Source: a bacterium 210820-DFI.6.37 (GTDB lineage Bacteria > Bacillota > Clostridia > Peptostreptococcales > Anaerovoracaceae). From it: 64,000 nt of DNA. A program made the position numbers and the translations under genes. The notes beneath the pieces are model-generated. The model was not told the DNA's origin. It did no database searches and saw only the letters and a program-made list of their open reading frames with translations. Within the stretch, counting starts at the first letter, position 1, and every line of letters starts with the position of its first letter. The DNA lies in NCBI GenBank assembly GCA_020558355.1, contig JAJCKG010000008.1:62001-126000 (forward strand), written 5' to 3'. Positions 17,790 through 26,117 of this stretch are shown piece by piece.

Positions 17790-19644
17790 TACAAAGGTAA
17801 AAATCAAACGTAAAAAAGGGCCGGGCGGTCCGCCCAATATGATGCCCGGTGAAAAGGCAAAGGACTTTAAAGGAACCATGAAAACCCTGCTGTCCTATTT
17901 AAAGCCCCACCGGATCGCTGTAACTATAGTGTTTATCTTCGCCATTGCCAGTACGGTATTTTCCATCGTATCGCCTACGATTTTGGGAAACGCTACCGAT
18001 GAAGTCGTAAAGGGGCTTATGTCTCCTGCCGGCGTTGATTTTGGGGCGCTGCTTCAGATCATTATTCTGCTGGTGGTTTTATATGGCCTCAGCTTTGTAT
18101 TCTCTACAGTACAGGGCTATATTATGGCGGGTGTTTCTCAGAAGGTCATTTACGATCTGCGGAAAGCCATGTCAGAGAAAATGGACCGGCTGCCTTTAAA
18201 ATATTTTGACAGTAAGACCCACGGAGAGATCCAGAGCCGGGTAGTCAATGATATTGAAACGGTAAACCAGACTCTGTCTCAGAGCCTGACTCAGATGATC
18301 ACCAGCATTACAACTATTATCGGTATCCTGATCATGATGATCCGCATCAATCTTCTCATGACGATAACAGCCCTGGTGGTACTGCCTGTATCCATGGCCA
18401 TTATCCGGCTCATTGTTGGAAAGACTCAGGGCCATTTTAAAAACCAGCAGAAATATCTGGGCGAGGTCAACAGCCATGTGGAGGAAATGTATACAGGACA
18501 TACCATCGTAAAAGCCTTCAATCAGGAGGAAGCGTCGGAAGCTCTCTTTGACGAGTATAACGAAAAGCTCTATGAATCGGCGTGGAAGTCTCAGTTCCTT
18601 TCCGGTCTGATGATGCCGCTGACCAACTTTGTCGGAAATCTGGCTTATGTCGCCGTCTGTATTCTGGGCGGCCATCTGGCTCTGAAAGGCTCCATTACCA
18701 TTGGAAATATCCAGTCCTTTATCCAATACGTCCGCTCTTTCAACCAGCCTGTTTCCCAGGTCGCGAATGTGGCAAACCTGCTCCAGTCTACCGCTGCCGC
18801 GGCGGAACGGGTCTTTGAGTTTATCGAAGAAGACGAGGAAACCGACGCTCTCCAGGCGAATTCCCTTCCTGCCCAAAGCGGGACACTGTCTCTTGATAAA
18901 CAGGCCCTTAAGGGAGCGGTTGCTTTTGAACATATAAGCTTTGGATACAACCCGGACGAACGGATCATCAAAGACTTTAGCTTTAAGGCGGAGCCGGGCC
19001 AGCGTATCGCCATCGTAGGCCCGACCGGCGCCGGAAAAACCACCATTGTCAAGCTCCTGCTCCGGTTTTACGAACTGAATCAGGGCCGAATCACGGTAGA
19101 TGGAAATGACATTCGGGATTACTCCAGAAAGGATCTTCGGAGCATCTTCGGTATGGTTCTTCAGGACACCTGGCTTTTCAGCGGAACGATTCGGGAGAAT
19201 ATCCGCTATGGCAATATGACCGCTTCCGATGAGGAGGTGGAAGCTGCCGCAAGAGCAGCCCATATTGACCACTTTATCAAAACCCAGCCAAAAGGCTATG
19301 ATATGGAAATCAACGAGGAAGCCAGCAACATCTCTCAGGGTCAGAAACAGCTCCTGACCATTGCCAGAGCCATCCTTGCTGACACTCCCATCCTGATCCT
19401 GGATGAAGCCACCAGTTCCGTAGACACCAGAACTGAGTCCCAGATTCAGCAGGCTATGGCAAATCTCATGGCGGACCGGACCAGCTTCATCATTGCGCAT
19501 CGGCTGTCTACGATTCGGGACGCGGACCACATCCTGGTCATGAACCACGGAGACATCATCGAGCAGGGCAATCACGAAGAGCTGCTGGCCCAGGGAGGTT
19601 TTTACGCAAACCTTTACAACAGCCAGTTCGCGGAAGAAGAATAA
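17782..19644 (+). CDS. ABC exporter half-transporter, catalytic-site subunit
   Basis: 620 residues with a basic N-terminal tail (KVKIKRKKGPGGPP). Six membrane helices lie in about 40-325. ATPase domain: Walker A GPTGAGKT (413-420), altered signature ISQGQ (517-521), Walker B LILDE with catalytic Glu542, then SSVDTRTE and the switch His in IAHRLS. The altered signature complements the missing Glu of the partner, marking an obligate heterodimer. The start at 17782, within the end of the upstream gene and behind AAAAGGGGG, fits the family better than the earlier in-frame codon. Confidence 0.93.
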   Translation: MADTKVKIKRKKGPGGPPNMMPGEKAKDFKGTMKTLLSYLKPHRIAVTIVFIFAIASTVFSIVSPTILGNATDEVVKGLMSPAGVDFGALLQIIILLVVLYGLSFVFSTVQGYIMAGVSQKVIYDLRKAMSEKMDRLPLKYFDSKTHGEIQSRVVNDIETVNQTLSQSLTQMITSITTIIGILIMMIRINLLMTITALVVLPVSMAIIRLIVGKTQGHFKNQQKYLGEVNSHVEEMYTGHTIVKAFNQEEASEALFDEYNEKLYESAWKSQFLSGLMMPLTNFVGNLAYVAVCILGGHLALKGSITIGNIQSFIQYVRSFNQPVSQVANVANLLQSTAAAAERVFEFIEEDEETDALQANSLPAQSGTLSLDKQALKGAVAFEHISFGYNPDERIIKDFSFKAEPGQRIAIVGPTGAGKTTIVKLLLRFYELNQGRITVDGNDIRDYSRKDLRSIFGMVLQDTWLFSGTIRENIRYGNMTASDEEVEAAARAAHIDHFIKTQPKGYDMEINEEASNISQGQKQLLTIARAILADTPILILDEATSSVDTRTESQIQQAMANLMADRTSFIIAHRLSTIRDADHILVMNHGDIIEQGNHEELLAQGGFYANLYNSQFAEEE

Positions 19645-19657
19645 CACAAAAACACAA

Positions 19658-19679
19658 CCGGCGGCTTAGAAGCCGCCGG
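19658..19679 (+). terminator. hairpin after exporter operon
   Basis: CCGGCGGCTT-AG-AAGCCGCCGG, a perfect 10-bp stem with a 2-base centre. The trailing T tract is poor, so termination may be partial. Confidence 0.5.
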
Positions 19680-19698
19680 CCTTATAATATTCAAAGCT

Positions 19699-19881
19699 TT
19701 AGGAAAAGAAATACAGCTGAAAGCCTTTCAGCTGTCCGCTGTGACGCAGCAGCTCCGCGGCTGTGGTATTTTCTTCTGTCCGGACAACATGGCTCATCCC
19801 TTTCTCTTTGCCATGTCCTCCCGGAAATACCCCCACTCTGTAAGGAATCCCCTTTTCATCCAATCTATATGTACGCTCCAT
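19699..19881 (-). CDS. small hypothetical protein
   Basis: 60 residues starting MERTYRLDEKGIPYRVGVF, then a Gly/His/Lys segment (PGGHGKEKG) and SHVVRTEENTTAAELLRHSG. The ATG at 19881 is preferred because GGAGG lies 8 bases ahead. The start of an Asp/Glu-rich, globular-looking sequence with a good RBS argues for a real gene, but no family is recognised. It is convergent with the exporter operon and divergent from the acetyltransferase gene. Confidence 0.5.
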   Translation of the reverse strand: MERTYRLDEKGIPYRVGVFPGGHGKEKGMSHVVRTEENTTAAELLRHSGQLKGFQLYFFS

Positions 19882-20012
19882 CCTAAGACCTCCCTGTCTC
19901 ATGCTGAACTCTTTCTGTTTTAATTGTAGACAAAAATTTGCTGAAACATTCATTGCGGAAAAAAATAAAGATGCTATACTTAAACAGAGAAAAAACAGAC
20001 AGGAGAAAAAAT

Positions 20013-20429
20013 ATGATTACATATAAGTCGGAAATCCCTACAGAAGCTTACAACAATATGCGTATCGCCGTGGGCTGGAAAAAGCTGGACCCCCAGCAGG
20101 CGGAAACAGGTCTGAAAAACTCAGCTTACCTTACCGCAGCCTGGGACAAAGACAAGCCGGTGGGAATGGCCAGAGTCGTCAGCGACGGAGGTTACATGAC
20201 CCTCATTGCGGACGTAATGGTCCTGCCGGATTATCAGGGCCGCGGCATCGGCCGGCAGCTGCTGACCAAGGTCAATCAGTGGCTGGACGATCTTGGAAAG
20301 GATGGACTGTGCGTCATGGTCAATCTGATGGCTACCGTGGGAAACGAAGGCTTTTATGAAAGGTTCGGCTTTGAATTGCGGCCAAATGACCGGATGGGGG
20401 CCGGCATGGTACGATGGATTAATGGATGA
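20013..20429 (+). CDS. GNAT family N-acetyltransferase
   Basis: 138 residues, a compact GNAT fold. MARVVSDGG and TLIADVMVLPDYQGRGIGRQLL contain the central strand and the acetyl-CoA pyrophosphate loop QGRGIG (about 72-77); NEGFYERFGFELR is the usual C-terminal motif. It transfers an acetyl group from acetyl-CoA to an unknown amine. The start at 20013 follows AGGAG; upstream in-frame codons lack an RBS. Confidence 0.88.
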   Translation: MITYKSEIPTEAYNNMRIAVGWKKLDPQQAETGLKNSAYLTAAWDKDKPVGMARVVSDGGYMTLIADVMVLPDYQGRGIGRQLLTKVNQWLDDLGKDGLCVMVNLMATVGNEGFYERFGFELRPNDRMGAGMVRWING

Positions 20430-20456
20430 CCCCCATCTTTTATGTGATTATAACTT

Positions 20457-22268
20457 TCAGGAGTTCAGTATTTTCATAAATTCTTCACCGGTAATGGTCT
20501 CTTTTTCATACAGATATCGGGAAAGCTCGTCCAGCTTTTCCCGGTTTTCCACTAGGATCTGCCCCGCTTTTTCATGCTGCTTTTTTACCAGCTCCACTAC
20601 CTTTTTATCGATCAACGCCTGAGTCTGGGCTGAACAGGTCAGAGTAGAATCCCCGCCCAGATACTGGTTTGTAGTGGTTTCCATGGCCACCATATCAAAC
20701 TCGCCGCTCATACCGTATTTTGTAATCATGGCCCGGGCCAGCTTTGTAGCCTGCTCAATATCATTGGAAGCGCCAGTTGTAATGGACCCGAACACCACTT
20801 CCTCCGCGGCTCGCCCGCCGGTGAAGGTGGCGATCTTGTTTTCGATCTCTTCCTTGCTCATAAGGTAGTGATTTCCTTCCTCTATCTGCATAGTATAACC
20901 CAGCGCTCCGGAGGTGCGGGGAACGATAGTAATCTTCTGGACCGGCACGGAATTGGTCTGCTTTGCCGCAACCAGCGCGTGGCCGATTTCATGATAGGCA
21001 ACAACGCGCTTTTCCTGATCGGTCAAAATAGCGTTTTTCTTCTGGTATCCGGCAATGACCACCTCAATGCTTTCTTCCAGATCCTCCTGCGAGGCGCGCT
21101 TTCTTCCATCCCGTACCGCTCGAAGGGCTGCTTCATTTACAATATTGGCCAGCTCCGCTCCGGAAGCGCCGGAAGCCATTCTGGCGATCTTTAGAAAGTC
21201 CACATTGCGGTCCACCCGAATCTTTTTAGCATGGACCTGCAGGATCTCCTGACGGCCCTTCAGATCCGGAAGCTCTACAGGAACTCTTCTGTCAAAGCGG
21301 CCTGGGCGCAGCAACGCCGGATCCAGGGATTCCGGACGGTTGGTGGCGGCCAGAATAATAACTCCGTTATTGCCTTCAAATCCGTCCATTTCGGTGAGCA
21401 GCTGATTCAGAGTCTGCTCACGCTCGTCATTTCCGCCCAGTTGACCATCTCGTTTTTTCCCAATAGCGTCGATTTCATCGATAAATACGATGCAGGGAGC
21501 CTTCTCTTTTGCCTGTTTGAACAGATCCCGCACTTTAGAAGCTCCCATACCTACAAACATTTCCACAAACTCTGAACCAGATATGGAAAAGAAAGGAACA
21601 TCCGCTTCTCCGGCTACCGCCTTTGCCAACATGGTCTTACCAGTCCCTGGAGGGCCTACAAGAAGGATTCCCTTTGGCATAGACGCTCCGATTTCCTTGT
21701 ATTTTCCCGGATCGTGCAGATACTCCACAATTTCTGTAAGATTTTCTTTGGCTTCATCTTCTCCTGCCACGTCAGAAAATTTGATCCCTGCGGAGGATTT
21801 AACGTAAACCTTGGCATTGCTCTTTCCCATGCCAAACATCATCGAGTTCTGTCCTCCGGCTTTCCTAGCCATTTTACGCGCCATATACTGACCGATCCCA
21901 ATGAAAATCAGCATAGGCAGCGCCCATGTCAGTAAAATACTCAGAGCTGGAGACATTTCTGTAACGATCTCACTGGTAAACTTCGCCCCGGAAGCGTGAA
22001 GCCGGTCTACCAGGCCCGGATCATTTAAGATCCCCGTTTTATACACCTTATCCCCGCTTTTATTGCTAAACAGAATCTGATTATCCTGCAGTTCCACCTC
22101 GCCGACATCCTTTTTTTCGGTCATAGTCATAAAGGTTCCGTAGTCCACTTCCTCTACCCGCTCCTGCATAATGTAGGGCATGGCCAGAAAATTAAACAGG
22201 ATCAGCACCAAAAGAGCGATCCCATAGTAATAAATCAGTGGCTTTTTCGGGTTTTTCACTTCGTTCAT
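20457..22268 (-). CDS. ftsH: ATP-dependent zinc metalloprotease, FtsH family
   Basis: 603 residues. Two membrane segments (about 11-33 and 108-128) flank a small extracellular domain of about 75 residues. AAA+ domain: Walker A GPPGTGKT (205-212), Walker B VFIDEID (Asp264, Glu265), Arg fingers in RPGRFDRR. Peptidase: HEIGH (426-430), with a third zinc ligand in ASNDIEQAT. It degrades membrane and unfolded cytosolic proteins as a hexamer. It is slightly short at the C-terminus and lies apart from tilS/hpt, the usual neighbours of housekeeping FtsH, so it may be an accessory copy. The start at 22268 follows GGAGGT. Confidence 0.93.
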   Translation of the reverse strand: MNEVKNPKKPLIYYYGIALLVLILFNFLAMPYIMQERVEEVDYGTFMTMTEKKDVGEVELQDNQILFSNKSGDKVYKTGILNDPGLVDRLHASGAKFTSEIVTEMSPALSILLTWALPMLIFIGIGQYMARKMARKAGGQNSMMFGMGKSNAKVYVKSSAGIKFSDVAGEDEAKENLTEIVEYLHDPGKYKEIGASMPKGILLVGPPGTGKTMLAKAVAGEADVPFFSISGSEFVEMFVGMGASKVRDLFKQAKEKAPCIVFIDEIDAIGKKRDGQLGGNDEREQTLNQLLTEMDGFEGNNGVIILAATNRPESLDPALLRPGRFDRRVPVELPDLKGRQEILQVHAKKIRVDRNVDFLKIARMASGASGAELANIVNEAALRAVRDGRKRASQEDLEESIEVVIAGYQKKNAILTDQEKRVVAYHEIGHALVAAKQTNSVPVQKITIVPRTSGALGYTMQIEEGNHYLMSKEEIENKIATFTGGRAAEEVVFGSITTGASNDIEQATKLARAMITKYGMSGEFDMVAMETTTNQYLGGDSTLTCSAQTQALIDKKVVELVKKQHEKAGQILVENREKLDELSRYLYEKETITGEEFMKILNS

Positions 22269-22375
22269 GCTTTTACCTCCGTCTCTCATTTATCCCTTTA
22301 ATGCCTCTCATACTATTTATATCAAATATTATCCACCCGAACCACTCTCAAAATTGTATATCTGTATAGACAAAA

Positions 22376-22407
22376 CCCCTGAAATGTAAAGCTTTACACT
22401 TCAGGGG
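22376..22407. terminator. terminator after tetR gene
   Basis: Near-perfect 16-bp inverted repeat with no loop bases (CCCCTGAA...TTCAGGGG, one A/C mismatch). On the minus strand TTTT follows. It ends the DUF1847-tetR operon and lies upstream of ftsH. Confidence 0.65.
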
Positions 22408-22421
22408 CTTTATCCGCACGT

Positions 22422-22973
22422 TTATATTTCATCTCCCAATTCAATATCAATCATTTTTCCTGCCAAAAGCAGAACAAGCTGCCGCGCCAGCTTGTTCTGA
22501 TCCAACTGCTCTTTTCCGCACGCTTTCAAAAGCAGGCCGGTTATGCCGTAGGAATAAAAATCCAGGGCCGCTTCCATATCCGAATAATCCAGAGCGATTT
22601 CCGGCGCCTTGTTTCGCACCAGATCATTCAGATACGTCTTTAGAGCCTGTACAATGATTTCTTCTACTTCCTGACGCTTTCTGGAATCCAAAAGTTTCTT
22701 AATGATCCGATAACGCTCTGCCGTAGTGGAAACGAAAATTTTCATGGCTTCTTGCGGGCTCTCCTGTTTCAGGCTGTTTTGAAGCATCTCTTCCATCCCC
22801 TGTTTTACGGACCACTCGATCACATCAATAAGGTTCTGAAAGTGGTAGTAAAAGGTCTGCCTGGATATGCCGCATTCCTCGATCAGGGATTTTACTGTTA
22901 TCCGGTCTATGTTTTTCTCCTTTGCCAGGGCCAGAAAGGTATCCGAAATCCGCGTTTTCATATCTGTCTGCAT
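22422..22973 (-). CDS. TetR family transcriptional regulator
   Basis: 183 residues. N-terminal HTH: RITVKSLIEECGISRQTFYY HFQNLIDV (about residues 22-50), matching the TetR pattern of YYHF at the end of the recognition helix. The rest is helical and would bind ligand and dimerise. Similar to the small DhaS/TetR_C_8-like regulators of Firmicutes. It follows the DUF1847 gene by 11 bases and probably autoregulates through the imperfect palindrome at 23703-23725. Confidence 0.88.
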   Translation of the reverse strand: MQTDMKTRISDTFLALAKEKNIDRITVKSLIEECGISRQTFYYHFQNLIDVIEWSVKQGMEEMLQNSLKQESPQEAMKIFVSTTAERYRIIKKLLDSRKRQEVEEIIVQALKTYLNDLVRNKAPEIALDYSDMEAALDFYSYGITGLLLKACGKEQLDQNKLARQLVLLLAGKMIDIELGDEI

Positions 22974-22984
22974 ATCTCCCCCTT

Positions 22985-23611
22985 TTATTTCATCAGCTTG
23001 CTGTAATAGCTGTCCGCCGTATAAAGGGCGGCTGCCGGATTGTGCCCCAAAACCCGATCCTTGGTCACAACCGTGGTGGCCAGCGCTTCTGAATATTTGT
23101 AAAAAAGGCTGTCATGGCCTACGCAAAGTCCCACTACCAGATTCAGATCCGTGCCGGCCGCGTTCATCAGCTTGGCCTGCATGATGGGGTTGCACATGGA
23201 AACGCCGATCGCTTCACATTTTGGATCGATTCCCACCTTTGTTTTGGGAACCGCTCCCACTTTGCACGCGGCCCCGTATACTTCAAAGCCCCTGTTTCTT
23301 AAAATTTTCGCCAGGGTTCTGGATTCTCTGAGAAGCCCAACGCAGGTGGCAATCCCCAGCTTTTTCGCTCCGATTTTTTCCGCAAAATGGATCACTTCCT
23401 CCACTCGGCACTCCTTCAGATATCCTTCTGTTTCCACCTCCGCCGCGGCGCACATGGTCCGATGGTTTTCCTCTTGCCCATAAAGGTCCAGCACTTCCCG
23501 GGTCTGCTCTTCTGTCAGCTCTGTGGTCAGACAAAAGTCCGGGTACATCCGGTTCAGAAATTCACAGTTTCGTACTGCGCAGTCCACGCAGCTCATGTTT
23601 TTTTCGCTCAT
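22985..23611 (-). CDS. DUF1847 family cysteine-rich protein, probable metal-binding
   Basis: 208 residues. N-terminal SCVDCAVRNCEF (three Cys), a further Cys in DFCLTTEL, then an alpha/beta core with KKLGIATCVGLLRES, YGAACKVGAVPK, SMCNPIMQAKLMN and VVGLCVGHDSLFYKYS. This is the DUF1847 pattern of anaerobes; conserved Cys suggest a metal or Fe-S site, but the activity is unknown to me. First gene of an operon with tetR; AGGAGG precedes the ATG. Confidence 0.8.
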   Translation of the reverse strand: MSEKNMSCVDCAVRNCEFLNRMYPDFCLTTELTEEQTREVLDLYGQEENHRTMCAAAEVETEGYLKECRVEEVIHFAEKIGAKKLGIATCVGLLRESRTLAKILRNRGFEVYGAACKVGAVPKTKVGIDPKCEAIGVSMCNPIMQAKLMNAAGTDLNLVVGLCVGHDSLFYKYSEALATTVVTKDRVLGHNPAAALYTADSYYSKLMK

Positions 23612-23702
23612 GCTTTCTTCCTCCTGAACTAACTTCTATCAGAAAACCGTTTTCTTTCTTCAAGCGGCTGATGCTTTCCGCGTCTGCCTGTGCATCAGCA
23701 AG

Positions 23703-23766
23703 ACCGATAACGTTAATAACTCGGTTTTATATTATCTATTATACGATTTCTTTTCTCCGGAATCAA
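23703..23766 (-). promoter_or_regulatory. promoter and possible TetR operator of the DUF1847-tetR operon
   Basis: TTGATT (23761-23766), 17 bases, TATAAT (23738-23743) on the minus strand. Just downstream ACCGA (23703-23707) and TCGGT (23721-23725) bracket a TAACGTTA core, a plausible repressor site overlapping early transcribed sequence. Confidence 0.6.
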
Positions 23767-23905
23767 TCTCTATTCCATATTCTACCAAGAAATCTTTCTC
23801 CAATAATGTTATTGGCGGTTGCTTTTCTAGGAAATAATCTGGAAGCACTCACCCTCACCCTCTTGCGTGAGTTCGTGAAAAAATGTTCTAAGAACCGTTC
23901 AAAAG
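23767..23905. other. spacer left of the AT-rich island
   Basis: No gene seen. A CTCAC...GTGAG hairpin (about 23849-23871) is the only structure. It separates the DUF1847 promoter from the inverted-repeat boundary. Confidence 0.4.
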
Positions 23906-23952
23906 AAAGAAAAACGGAAAGGGGACCAAGGGACACTTCACATAAGGAAGTG
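23906..23952 (+). repeat. left inverted repeat of the AT-rich island
   Basis: Two 17-base blocks, AAAGAAAAACGGAAAGG (23906-23922) and CTTCACATAAGGAAGTG (23936-23952), are both present in inverse orientation at 27865-27913. The second block is also the centre of a hairpin (GGGACACTTC...GAAGTGTCCC), which could act as a terminator. Confidence 0.75.
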
Positions 23953-24036
23953 TCCCTTTTGGCGTTTTAAAGAATTTGTAATAACAGTTGCTTTGTTTTT
24001 GAGCTTCGCAAGAACAGAAGCCGCCTTATCTGCCAT
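23938..24036 (-). pseudogene. truncated AbiEii-type toxin gene (first codons only)
   Basis: The ATG at 24036 overlaps the antitoxin stop as TAATG, the usual coupling in AbiE pairs. The reading frame gives MADKAASVLAKLKNKA, like the start of AbiEii nucleotidyltransferases, then an unrelated 16-residue tail ending within the island's left repeat. The nucleotidyltransferase domain of roughly 250 or more residues is absent, so no toxin is made. Assignment to AbiEii rests on the position and on recollection of family N-termini. Confidence 0.6.
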
Positions 24037-24644
24037 TACAACCACACTCCAATCAATTCTTTCACTCTCTTTTGCACCCGTAGCACTTTGGCATACTTCA
24101 TTAGGTTGGGGATATTTTTCTTCGGGTCTTTTACATACCCTTGTATTGCTTTATTAAAAATTTCTTTATCCATTTTATTCATATTTCGCAGCACATCACA
24201 AATGGTACGGTCTCGGTCATAAATACGGACATCAATAGAATCAATTTTTCCTCTGGTTTCTCCAAGTGTAACCAATACAGGCTCAACACGGTACGCCTTA
24301 ATAAATGGATAATCAATTTTAGTACGCAATTTTGAAACATTTTTATCAATTGCAAAATTCCACTCAGAAGGATTTCGGTCGCTGTATCTGTAGTAAAAAA
24401 GAGCTGTTTCCATACAAAGGACTGCATCGGGGAACAGACGATTGATAATTACAATTTCGCTTTCTCCAAAGTCTTCAATCCAATGATAGTAGCCCCGCTT
24501 TACTCTTTCAATCAAACCTTCATCCAGAAGTAGTTTTATATCTGCGTAATATAGTTTTGAAGCTATTAGTTCAGCGGTAGTCATAATATAATTGTGCTGG
24601 CTAAACAACTTTTTCAATATTTCAATGTCTTTTTCTCCAAGCAT
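24036..24644 (-). CDS. AbiEi-type antitoxin / transcriptional regulator, orphan
   Basis: 202 residues. An N-terminal winged helix (about 1-60: MTTAELIASKLYYADIKLLL, GLIERVKRGYYHW) is followed by the AbiEi C-terminal domain (VLCMETALFYYRYSDRNPSEWNFAID, IRIYDRDRTICDVLRN). In type IV toxin-antitoxin systems AbiEi represses the operon and counteracts AbiEii, a nucleotidyltransferase. Here the toxin is cut to about 16 codons, leaving an orphan. Codon use is AT-rich, unlike the flanking chromosome, as for a transferred gene. Confidence 0.82.
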   Translation of the reverse strand: MLGEKDIEILKKLFSQHNYIMTTAELIASKLYYADIKLLLDEGLIERVKRGYYHWIEDFGESEIVIINRLFPDAVLCMETALFYYRYSDRNPSEWNFAIDKNVSKLRTKIDYPFIKAYRVEPVLVTLGETRGKIDSIDVRIYDRDRTICDVLRNMNKMDKEIFNKAIQGYVKDPKKNIPNLMKYAKVLRVQKRVKELIGVWL

Positions 24645-25000
24645 TCTTCCACCTCTACTTAACTGACCCGACTTCTTATCATCAATAGGGTACTTTACTA
24701 TATTATGTCCTCTTTTTTACTCAAAGTCAATAATAGTAAACTGAACGCTTTTAAATAGTTGAAGTAGGTAGTTAAATAGAAGATACTGAGTATACTTGAC
24801 TACATGAAGCAAATTAAATGTATACAATGGTTTCAAAGCTATTAAAGATAGCTACAATAGATTATGTCTTACCAAGCACTGTATTTGGTTATCTAAATTC
24901 GCTTGTTAGGGGAATTTTCCCCCTAAACCCCATAAAAAGAACGCAGAGCCGATGAACTTGTGAGGTAACTCACCGCTCATCGGCTCTTTCATTCTAGCTA
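24645..25000. other. AT-rich spacer with abiEi promoter and element-like hairpin
   Basis: On the minus strand TTGACT (24725-24730), 17 bases, CATAAT (24702-24707) would drive the antitoxin. Further right GGGGAA-TT-TTCCCC (24909-24922) then CTAAACCCC resembles sequence near mobilisation regions of Firmicute elements, a loose impression only. The terminator copy at 24941 follows. No gene. Confidence 0.45.
24941..24990. repeat. terminator-type repeat, copy 1
   Basis: The first 24 bases (24941-24964) recur exactly at 27475-27498. Here they form the left arm of a long hairpin: GAGCCGATGA...TCATCGGCTC with an inner GTGAG-GTAA-CTCAC. T-rich flanks on both sides allow termination of padR leftward. 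Confidence 0.8.
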
Positions 25001-25534
25001 TTAAACTTTATTGAAATTTTTGAGAATACGATTTGTCCCTGCTATTTCTGCATCAACTAAATCAATCATTCGTTTTACATTCGCCGAATGTATGGCGGGA
25101 ACTTCGCTTTCCCATAAGGGATTGACTTGCTTTTCAATTCCTTCACGATATTTTTGTAAAATACTAAGGCGTTCCTGTAAAAGTTCCTGTTGCTCGGTAG
25201 GTGTAAATGTGTTCAGAAAAAAGGCGGCAATAGAAAAGATATTTGTATCATAGTTAAATTGTGTGATTGATTTCCTAAGAGTATCTTGAAACACGCACTT
25301 TCCCTTGTCTGAAAGGCTATAAACGGTACGGTCTGGCATATTACCGACTTTTTCAGTTGCGCCTGTTATATATTCCTTTTTTTCAAGGGCTTTCAAAGTA
25401 GAATATACTGTTGAATCAGCGATATTGAACCACCATTTTACATTCATATAGTTTAAGAGTTTGATTATCTCATATGCATTAAGAGGTTTTTCGTATATGA
25501 GACCTAAAAGCATTGTGGCAGGTTTTGATAACAT
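25001..25534 (-). CDS. PadR family transcriptional regulator
   Basis: 177 residues. A PadR winged helix spans about 6-85: MLLGLIYEKPLNAYEIIKLL, WFNIADSTVYSTLKALEKKE and YSLSDKGK. A C-terminal helical dimerisation arm follows (RLSILQKYREGIEKQ). PadR proteins repress stress or efflux genes. A perfect 18-bp palindrome lies 35 bases ahead of its ATG and faces the divergent short ORFs and CPBP/HEAT genes, which are the likely targets. AT-rich, part of the island. Confidence 0.88.
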   Translation of the reverse strand: MLSKPATMLLGLIYEKPLNAYEIIKLLNYMNVKWWFNIADSTVYSTLKALEKKEYITGATEKVGNMPDRTVYSLSDKGKCVFQDTLRKSITQFNYDTNIFSIAAFFLNTFTPTEQQELLQERLSILQKYREGIEKQVNPLWESEVPAIHSANVKRMIDLVDAEIAGTNRILKNFNKV

Positions 25535-25569
25535 ACTGCTTCCTCCTTGACATCTTGTTTTAATTATAG

Positions 25570-25587
25570 TACTCTATATATAGAGTA
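25570..25587. promoter_or_regulatory. palindromic operator between padR and the divergent genes
   Basis: TACTCTATATATAGAGTA, a perfect 18-bp palindrome. It lies just upstream of a minus-strand TATAAT (25563-25568), so it would sit between the -35 and -10 of padR. Probable PadR binding site. Confidence 0.65.
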
Positions 25588-25654
25588 GTTTTTATTTATA
25601 CCACTATTGTATCACATCTAAATCAGAAATGAAAGAGCGATAAAGGAGGTTTTC

Positions 25655-25909
25655 ATGCCACAACTTAACAAAGGCGGTAAATTGGTATTTGGGCTTTCTG
25701 TTGTAAGGAATGATTTAACAATACATATCCCACCACAGGCGTTGTTAGAATATAACGCTACGCAGGACGGAAAGGTTATCATCTTTACAGGAAGTAAAAT
25801 AACAGGAGGGTTTTGCGTCACTACATATTCGTTGCTGTCGAGTTCAAAGTTAAAACATATTTTGGAGGTTTTATTTTTGGTGTTGTATCTGTTATCTCCT
25901 TTATCTTAG
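25655..25909 (+). CDS. short AbrB/SpoVT-like domain protein, probably truncated
   Basis: 84 residues. MPQLNKGGKLVFGLSVV, then IHIPPQALLEYN and GKVIIFTGSKITGGFCVT match a group of swapped-hairpin proteins usually about 150 residues long. After residue about 55 the sequence changes to a hydrophobic run (ILEVLFLVLYLL) that looks like a frame change. AAAGGAGG precedes the ATG. Probably a gene cut short by a frameshift or deletion; the next frame overlaps it. Confidence 0.5.
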   Translation: MPQLNKGGKLVFGLSVVRNDLTIHIPPQALLEYNATQDGKVIIFTGSKITGGFCVTTYSLLSSSKLKHILEVLFLVLYLLSPLS

Positions 25910-26058
25910 CATTGATTTTCTTTATTTGCTTTATCATGGGAGATAAAGAGCAGTTTCAAAATACTATGTTGAGGTATGAGGGGTTGTGGGAACGATTAAC
26001 TTTGTTTTGTATGTATATTCCTCTTGCTTACAAGGCTGTTCATAATCTGTTGTCCTAA
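25813..26058 (+). CDS. small membrane protein, possibly the remnant of a longer gene
   Basis: 81 residues if it starts at TTG 25813, with one strong hydrophobic segment (about 18-42, FGGFIFGVVSVISFILALIF) and a weaker one later. An AGGAGG lies close ahead but it also encodes the TGG of the overlapping frame, so the start is doubtful. It overlaps the preceding ORF by 97 bases in another frame. Either a small membrane gene or the C-terminus of a deleted one. Confidence 0.35.
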   Translation: MRHYIFVAVEFKVKTYFGGFIFGVVSVISFILALIFFICFIMGDKEQFQNTMLRYEGLWERLTLFCMYIPLAYKAVHNLLS

Positions 26059-26117
26059 GTAGTGAGGTGGTTAAATGAAAAAATCAGAATGCAATGAAAG
26101 GAGGAGATTAAAGCAAA

